From Pseudomonas fluorescens (GTDB lineage: Bacteria; Pseudomonadota; Gammaproteobacteria; Pseudomonadales; Pseudomonadaceae), in the NCBI RefSeq assembly GCF_902498065.1, contig NZ_CABVIR010000006.1, positions 1 to 64,000 on the forward strand: a DNA stretch of 64,000 nucleotides. The letters are read 5' to 3'. The position numbers were made by a program, and so were the translations under genes. The notes beneath the pieces were generated by a model. That model saw nothing but the letters and a program-made list of their open reading frames with translations. It made no database searches and was not told where the DNA came from. Of this stretch, positions 58,758 through 64,000 are shown in pieces (within the stretch, counting starts at the first letter, position 1; each line of letters starts with the position of its first letter).

Positions 58758-60224
58758 TTAGATTTTGTCCCACGCCATGTGCCAGTGCGCCCCTACACCG
58801 GGCTCAAAGCCGTTGGCCGTCGGGCTGTATTGCTTGCAGTAACCGGACTCGGGGAAGGGCTTGCATTCGAAGACTTCATTGGTCTTGGGTTGCAGCACTT
58901 TGGTACCGGCGGTGTACTCGCTGATGCCTTCTGGGAATACGAAGTCATGCTCGACGCCCGCGCCTTCACCGGTCATCTGGGTGGGTTGGGTGTCCTGGCG
59001 AGTGGTGCGGCCATCCAGCGTGGTGCCGACCAGCGTCAGGGTGTGTTGCCCAGGATTACTGCGAACATCCATGGTCAGCGAGGTCGAACCGCTCTCCACC
59101 TGCTTCGCAACGGAACCGACCGGCTTGTTGTTCTCGTCGAACAAGGTCGCTTCGACGTTCATCGGGCGATTGGAGATCATGCTGAACTGGACGCTGGCCA
59201 GGCCTTTTTCCAGAACGTATTCGGCTTGCTGGGAGGCCACCGACATGCGCGCTGCAGTGTCTTCCTTCATGTCCAGTTGGACTTCGTAACGAGTTACGCC
59301 GCTTTCTTTCTGGGCGTAGAGGGTGTTGTTACCCCGGACCGGTTCGATGTTGCCGTTCTCATGACGAATACCGGCGCGGATCAGCGAGTGAGTGCTGTTG
59401 ATTTTTTCTGCCAGTTTGAACGCCCAGTTATTCGGCGAGCCTTCCTCGGCCGTGTCGATGGCGATTTCGACGTCGTAATCCGGGCTGACACCGTTGGCAG
59501 AGAATGCACGGGCCTTGACCTTGTCGCCGACCAGCAATTGGGCCGATGGCGCGATTCCGCCTACCGAAGTCCAGCCACCTGGCAACGACGGTTCGCCGAG
59601 GATATTCACATCGACGGCGTTGTAGAAGGCCGCGTCGGTATCGCCGACAGTCCAGATCCCGAGGATGACGTGCTGGCCGGATTTGTCTTCAGGAATGTTG
59701 CAATTGTGCTTGGCGCCGGACACCGGCAGTTGATGCCCACCGTCGACGACGCAGAACGGCGTGCTTTCGAACGAAGCGCGCTTGAGGGACTCGTTAACGT
59801 TCCAGCCGTTGCGAGTGATGAAGTATTCATGCTTGGTCGCGGGGTGGGACTGGGTGTAGCGCCACTGGAAATCGATATTGCGGTCTTTGATTTCGGTCAA
59901 TTGCCAACGGGAAGCAGACTGGGCATCCATGGCGGAGAACGATGGATGACCGCCGCTCGGAATCTTGCCGTCGATCGGCCCTTGCAAAGGAGCACCGCCA
60001 ACACCGGCCGGAAAGCCTTTGAACGTTTCGCCAACACTTTGAGGTTCGTATTGCGCGGCGCCACAGTTGGTATTCACACCTTTCTGGCACAGCAGCGCGC
60101 GCGAAGGCGGCACTTCCATATAGCCATGGGCTGATACGGTTTGAGATGCCAACATTGCCGATAACAGGATCATTGAAGAGGAGCATGCGGTGAGCGCACT
60201 TCCCTTGAAGAAGGTTCTTTTCAT
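58758..60224 (-). CDS. gbpA: GbpA-like lytic polysaccharide monooxygenase (chitin-binding, AA10)
   Basis: 488 residues. Signal peptide cleaved before H33 (SA/HGYMEVPPSRALLC). The copper histidine brace would use H33 and H127 (WRYTQSHPATKHEY), with FYNAVDV supplying the axial Phe. The GbpA middle domains follow (about 215-410), then a C-terminal carbohydrate-binding module with aromatic residues (VGAHWHMAWDKI). LPMOs of this type are secreted by type II systems and oxidatively cleave chitin; V. cholerae GbpA also aids colonisation. It is likely a substrate of the adjacent T2SS. Confidence 0.93.
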   Translation of the reverse strand: MKRTFFKGSALTACSSSMILLSAMLASQTVSAHGYMEVPPSRALLCQKGVNTNCGAAQYEPQSVGETFKGFPAGVGGAPLQGPIDGKIPSGGHPSFSAMDAQSASRWQLTEIKDRNIDFQWRYTQSHPATKHEYFITRNGWNVNESLKRASFESTPFCVVDGGHQLPVSGAKHNCNIPEDKSGQHVILGIWTVGDTDAAFYNAVDVNILGEPSLPGGWTSVGGIAPSAQLLVGDKVKARAFSANGVSPDYDVEIAIDTAEEGSPNNWAFKLAEKINSTHSLIRAGIRHENGNIEPVRGNNTLYAQKESGVTRYEVQLDMKEDTAARMSVASQQAEYVLEKGLASVQFSMISNRPMNVEATLFDENNKPVGSVAKQVESGSTSLTMDVRSNPGQHTLTLVGTTLDGRTTRQDTQPTQMTGEGAGVEHDFVFPEGISEYTAGTKVLQPKTNEVFECKPFPESGYCKQYSPTANGFEPGVGAHWHMAWDKI

Positions 60225-60460
60225 GATTGTGTTCCAGACTACTTATCGAAAATTAAGGCGCCGTAAGGGCGCCGCTGTTCGTAATCTCGTTCGGAACTAC
60301 ACCGAACGAAGGTCTGAAACCTTACCGAGATGAAAGAGAATTCTATGTAGGACAAGTCACCGCTGACGTGAGGATTGATCTCTCTCTTCACTTATCTGAC
60401 AAAGAAAGAAAACATTCTTACAAGGAGCAACGTATTTGCCAGGCCTGCGTTTTTTCAGAC

Positions 60461-60496
60461 AAAAAAAAGCCTGCCCGGCGTTGGCCGAACAGGCTT
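60461..60496 (-). terminator. Rho-independent terminator of hemE
   Basis: On the minus strand, AAGCCTG and CGGC pair with GCCG and CAGGCTT, followed by a run of eight T. It lies about 20 bp after the hemE stop. The rest of the 289-bp gap to gbpA has an A+T-rich stretch (about 60350-60460) but no gene. Confidence 0.88.
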
Positions 60497-60513
60497 GATG
60501 GAACCGGCAAGTA

Positions 60514-61581
60514 TTACTCGTGATACTGCGCCGACAGCTCATGCACCGCGCGCAGGAATGCACCCGCATGTTCCGGATCGACTTCCGGGGTGATGCCATG
60601 GCCGAGGTTGAACACGTGGCCACTGCCCTTGCCATAACTGGCGAGGATCCGTCCGACTTCGGTGCGGATGGCTTCCGGTTTGGCGTAGAGCACGGTCGGG
60701 TCCATGTTGCCTTGCAAGGCGACTTTGCTGCCGACGCGGTCGCGGGCATTGCCGATGTCGCAGGTCCAGTCCAGGCCCAACGCGTCAGCGCCGGCGTCGG
60801 CGATGCTTTCCAGCCAGAGTCCCCCGCCCTTGGTGAACAGGATGACCGGCACCTTGCGGCCTTCGTGTTCGCGGATCAGGCCACTGACGATCTTGCGCAT
60901 GTAGGCCAGGGAGAATTCCTGGTACGCCGCCGCCGAGAGGTTGCCGCCCCAGCTATCGAAGATCTGCACCGCTTGGGCACCGGCCATGATCTGGCCGTTG
61001 AGGTAGCTGGTGACCGACTGAGCCAGCTTGTCCAGCAACAAGTGCAGGGCTTGCGGGTTGTCGTAGAGCATGGTTTTGGTCTTGCGGTAGTCTTTCGACG
61101 AGCCGCCTTCGACCATGTAGGTGGCCAGGGTCCACGGGCTGCCGGAGAAACCGATCAACGGCACACGACCATTCAGTTCGCGGCGGATGGTGCTGACCGC
61201 GTCCATCACATAGCCGAGGTCTTTGTGCGGATCAGGGATCGGCAGGGCTTCGATGTCGGCCAGGGTGCTGACGACTTTCTTGAAGCGCGGACCTTCACCG
61301 GTTTCGAAGTACAGGCCTTGGCCCATGGCGTCCGGGATGGTCAGGATGTCGGAGAAGAGGATGGCCGCATCCAGTTGCGGGTAGCGGTCGAGCGGTTGCA
61401 TGGTGACTTCGCAAGCGAACTCCGGGTTCATGCACAGGCTCATGAAATCACCGGCCTTGGCACGGCTGGCGCGGTATTCCGGCAGGTAGCGACCGGCCTG
61501 ACGCATCATCCACACAGGGGTGACGTCTACGGGTTGCTTGAGCAGGGCGCGAAGGAAACGGTCGTTCTTCAGGGCAGTCAT
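60514..61581 (-). CDS. hemE: Uroporphyrinogen decarboxylase HemE
   Basis: 355 residues. Family signatures are PVWMMRQAGRYLPEYRA near the N-terminus and GFSGSPWTLATYMVEGGSS in the middle. It decarboxylates the four acetate side chains of uroporphyrinogen III to make coproporphyrinogen III in haem synthesis. It is cytoplasmic and of standard length. It is separated from gltD by 235 bp including a REP doublet. Confidence 0.97.
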   Translation of the reverse strand: MTALKNDRFLRALLKQPVDVTPVWMMRQAGRYLPEYRASRAKAGDFMSLCMNPEFACEVTMQPLDRYPQLDAAILFSDILTIPDAMGQGLYFETGEGPRFKKVVSTLADIEALPIPDPHKDLGYVMDAVSTIRRELNGRVPLIGFSGSPWTLATYMVEGGSSKDYRKTKTMLYDNPQALHLLLDKLAQSVTSYLNGQIMAGAQAVQIFDSWGGNLSAAAYQEFSLAYMRKIVSGLIREHEGRKVPVILFTKGGGLWLESIADAGADALGLDWTCDIGNARDRVGSKVALQGNMDPTVLYAKPEAIRTEVGRILASYGKGSGHVFNLGHGITPEVDPEHAGAFLRAVHELSAQYHE

Positions 61582-61699
61582 GTCGGCATCCGGAAAAAAA
61601 GTGCGGGCATTTTCTCAGAGCGCGACGCAAAAGGCACGGTTGCAGGTCAGCCTTTTGTCTATCGGGTCAATTTGTCGCATTTTTGCAGCATCGCAAAAC

Positions 61700-61791
61700 A
61701 CTGTGGGAGCTGGCTTGCCAGCGATAGCATCACCTCGGTCCATCTGACAAACCGAGGTGTCTGCATCGCTGGCAAGCCAGCTCCCACAGGT
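61700..61791. repeat. Long inverted REP doublet with internal stem
   Basis: Units CTGTGGGAGCTGGCTTGCCAGCG (arms at about 61700-61723 and 61768-61790) are exact inverted partners, and a further stem CACCTCGG/CCGAGGTG sits between them (61731-61738 and 61752-61759). The whole could fold as one extended hairpin between gltD and hemE. Confidence 0.9.
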
Positions 61792-61816
61792 ATTGCATTC
61801 CAATATTGGAAGTTGA

Positions 61817-63235
61817 TCAGACGCCCAGGTAATCCAGGATCCCTTCAGCCGCATTGCGGCCTTCGAAGATCGCCGTCACCACCAGGTCAGAACCGCGAAC
61901 CATATCGCCACCGGCGAAGATTTTCGGGTTGCTGGTCTGGTGCTTGTATTGACCTTGTTCCGGCGCCACAACGCGGCCCTGGCTGTCGGTCTGGATGCTG
62001 TGCTGCTCGAACCACGCAGCCGGGCTTGGTCGGAAACCGAAAGCGATGACCACGGCGTCGGCCGGGATGATCTCTTCGGAACCCGGGATCGGCTCGGGGC
62101 TGCGACGGCCACGGGCGTCCGGTTCGCCGAGACGGGTCTCGACCACCTTCACACCTTCAACCTTGTCTTCACCAACAATGGCGATCGGCTGGCGGTTGTA
62201 GAGGAATTTCACGCCTTCTTCCTTGGCGTTCTTCACCTCTTTGCGCGAGCCCGGCATGTTCGCTTCGTCACGACGATACGCACAGGTCACCGACTTGGCG
62301 CCCTGGCGGATCGAAGTACGGTTGCAGTCCATCGCCGTGTCCCCGCCGCCCAGCACCACAACCTTCTTGCCTTTCATGTCGACGAAATCTTCCGGCGACT
62401 TTTCAAAGCCCAGGTTGCGGTTGACGTTGGCGATCAGGAAGTCGAGCGCGTCATGCACACCCGGCAAATCCTCACCGGCAAACCCGCCCTTCATGTAGGT
62501 GTAGGTGCCCATGCCCATGAACACGGCATCGTATTCTTCGAGCAGTTGCTCGACGGACACGTCCTTGCCCACTTCGGTATTCAGACGGAACTCGATGCCC
62601 ATGCCGGTGAAGACTTCGCGACGATTGCTCAGCACGGTCTTTTCCAGCTTGAACTCGGGGATACCGAAGGTCAGCAGACCACCGATTTCCGGGTTCTTGT
62701 CGAACACCACCGGGGTCACGCCGCCGCGCACCAGCACGTCGGCACAACCGAGGCCGGCAGGGCCTGCGCCGATAATGGCTACACGCTTGCCGGTCGGCTT
62801 GACCTTGGACATGTCCGGGCGCCAGCCCATGGCGAACGCGGTGTCGGTGATGTACTTCTCGACCGAACCGATGGTCACCGCGCCGAAGCCGTCGTTGAGG
62901 GTGCAGGCACCCTCGCACAGACGATCCTGCGGGCACACCCGACCGCACACTTCCGGCAGGGTGTTGGTCTGGTGCGACAGCTCGGCGGCCTGGAGGATGT
63001 TGCCCTCGGCCACCAGTTTCAGCCAGTTCGGAATGAAGTTGTGCACCGGGCACTTCCATTCGCAATACGGGTTACCGCAACCCAGGCAGCGGTGGGCCTG
63101 ATCGGCCGAATGCTGGGGTTTGAAGGGTTCGTAGATCTCCACGAACTCTTTCTTGCGTTGACGCAACAGTTTCTTCTTCGGATCTTTGCGCCCGACGTCG
63201 ATGAACTGGAAGTCGTTATTCAGACGTTCAGCCAT
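61817..63235 (-). CDS. gltD: Glutamate synthase small subunit GltD
   Basis: 472 residues. N-terminal Cys-rich [4Fe-4S] region (CLGCGNPYCEWKCPVHN), then FAD motif VAIIGAGPAGLGCADVL and NADPH motif VVVLGGGDTAMDCNRT. It takes electrons from NADPH to the large subunit for glutamate synthesis from glutamine and 2-oxoglutarate. It lies 33 bp after gltB and is co-transcribed. Confidence 0.97.
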   Translation of the reverse strand: MAERLNNDFQFIDVGRKDPKKKLLRQRKKEFVEIYEPFKPQHSADQAHRCLGCGNPYCEWKCPVHNFIPNWLKLVAEGNILQAAELSHQTNTLPEVCGRVCPQDRLCEGACTLNDGFGAVTIGSVEKYITDTAFAMGWRPDMSKVKPTGKRVAIIGAGPAGLGCADVLVRGGVTPVVFDKNPEIGGLLTFGIPEFKLEKTVLSNRREVFTGMGIEFRLNTEVGKDVSVEQLLEEYDAVFMGMGTYTYMKGGFAGEDLPGVHDALDFLIANVNRNLGFEKSPEDFVDMKGKKVVVLGGGDTAMDCNRTSIRQGAKSVTCAYRRDEANMPGSRKEVKNAKEEGVKFLYNRQPIAIVGEDKVEGVKVVETRLGEPDARGRRSPEPIPGSEEIIPADAVVIAFGFRPSPAAWFEQHSIQTDSQGRVVAPEQGQYKHQTSNPKIFAGGDMVRGSDLVVTAIFEGRNAAEGILDYLGV

Positions 63236-63268
63236 TGTTAAAACCTCATCAAACTCTTCAGGCGCATA

Positions 63269-64000
63269 TCACTGCGGGTTGGCACGGGTGCTGGAAAGCA
63301 ACGTTTTCAAGCTGGCAGCCTTTGGCTTGACCAACCAGAAACGACGCAGGTAGTCATCGAGGTTTTCCGCGAGTTCACGACCCCACTCGCTGTCGGTTTC
63401 CTCGACGTACTCGTTCAGCACGCGTTGCAGGTGGCTGCGGTAGGCTTCCATCGCTTCGCCGCTGATCCGCTGGATTTCCACCAGTTCGTGGTTGACCCGG
63501 TCAACGAAGGTGTTGTCCTGGTCGAGCACGTAGGCGAAACCGCCGGTCATGCCTGAGCCGAAGTTGTAACCGGTCTTGCCCAGCACGCAGACGAAACCAC
63601 CGGTCATGTATTCGCAGCAGTGATCGCCGGTGCCTTCCACCACGGTGTGAGCACCGGAGTTACGCACCGCGAAACGCTCGCCCGCGGTACCGGCGGCGAA
63701 CAGCTTGCCGCCAGTGGCGCCGTAAAGGCAGGTGTTGCCGATGATCGCACTGTCCTGAGTCTTGTAGACGCTGCCCTTCGGCGGAACGATGACCAGCTTG
63801 CCGCCGGTCATGCCTTTGCCGACGTAGTCGTTGGCGTCGCCTTCCAGGTACATGTTCAGGCCACCGGCGTTCCACACACCAAAGCTCTGACCGGCCGTCC
63901 CTTTGAAGCGGAAGGTGATCGGCGCGTTCGCCATGCCTTGGTTGCCGTGCTTGCGCGCGATTTCACCGGAGATCCGCGCACCGATCGAACGGTCGCAGTT
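63269..64000 (-). CDS. gltB: Glutamate synthase large subunit GltB, C-terminal part
   Basis: The reading frame is open from the window edge to the stop at 63269, 243 residues, so the N-terminal glutaminase and central FMN/Fe-S domains lie outside. The visible part is the C-terminal GXGXG beta-helix (GKGMTGGKLVIVPPKGS, CCEYMTGGFVCVLGKTG) plus a helical tail. Apparent starts inside (63934) are internal. The upstream residues NCDRSIGARISGEIARKHG confirm continuity. Confidence 0.96.
   Translation of the reverse strand, partial: NCDRSIGARISGEIARKHGNQGMANAPITFRFKGTAGQSFGVWNAGGLNMYLEGDANDYVGKGMTGGKLVIVPPKGSVYKTQDSAIIGNTCLYGATGGKLFAAGTAGERFAVRNSGAHTVVEGTGDHCCEYMTGGFVCVLGKTGYNFGSGMTGGFAYVLDQDNTFVDRVNHELVEIQRISGEAMEAYRSHLQRVLNEYVEETDSEWGRELAENLDDYLRRFWLVKPKAASLKTLLSSTRANPQ

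Noticed and set aside
3159..61791. Recurrent palindromes considered as CRISPR repeats
   Set aside because: They are scattered singly or in inverted pairs at gene ends, without regular spacing or spacers, and match the REP pattern.
60520..62049. 509-codon open frame antisense to hemE and running past it
   Set aside because: Its sequence is the antisense of HemE followed by REP-derived residues; the hemE and gltD genes explain this DNA.

Overview
The window reads as a chromosome segment of a fluorescent Pseudomonas (P. fluorescens group). The evidence is high-GC codon use with few gaps, put, gltBD and hemE genes of pseudomonad type, a DUF6124 gene, and at least nine inverted doublets of the pseudomonad REP element (core GGAGCGAGCTTGCTCGC and variants). 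No rRNA, tRNA, CRISPR array, insertion sequence or prophage was seen.

Layout. 1-2994 (minus): the end of a type VI secretion vgrG island, with VgrG, its DUF4123 adaptor and the first 82 codons of a probable cargo or effector. 3284-9184: divergent putP and putA around a control region carrying five GTTGCA PutA-operator cores. 9430-15858: an acyl-CoA dehydrogenase, two chemoreceptors and a ZapA/coiled-coil pair. 16081-22720: a K+/H+ antiporter, the MscK channel and the SelO AMPylase. 22727-24852: a HigBA toxin-antitoxin pair, thioredoxin 2 and an orphan ParA.

25208-43568 (plus) is a 20-gene, 18.4-kb aryl polyene (APE) pigment cluster. It holds a type II polyketide system: two ketosynthases, a chain-length factor, two ACPs, a ketoreductase, a dehydratase, and an aryl-ACP ligase fused to a second dehydratase. 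An aromatic ammonia-lyase can supply the aryl starter. A halogenase-like flavoprotein and a methyltransferase could tailor the head. Two acyltransferases and a glycosyltransferase could build the lipid anchor. A LolA-like protein, an MMPL exporter, a DUF3261 lipoprotein and a CPA2-type carrier look like the export side. Nearly all genes overlap, and three REP doublets have landed inside the operon, two of them within the N-terminal coding region of an envelope protein.

43801-48793 holds an unrecognised gene pair, a DUF6124 gene preceded by a strand-specific 17-bp RNA stem, and a divergent LysR/MFS pair. 48786-58141 (minus) is a complete type II secretion operon, gspCDEFGHIJKLM. It continues upstream into a cytochrome b561 and then a GbpA-like lytic polysaccharide monooxygenase, a likely secreted substrate. 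60514-64000 (minus) carries hemE, gltD and the 3' end of gltB.

The most interesting items are the APE cluster with its halogenase-like enzyme and embedded carrier, the structured leader of the DUF6124 gene, and the T2SS / b561 / LPMO arrangement.
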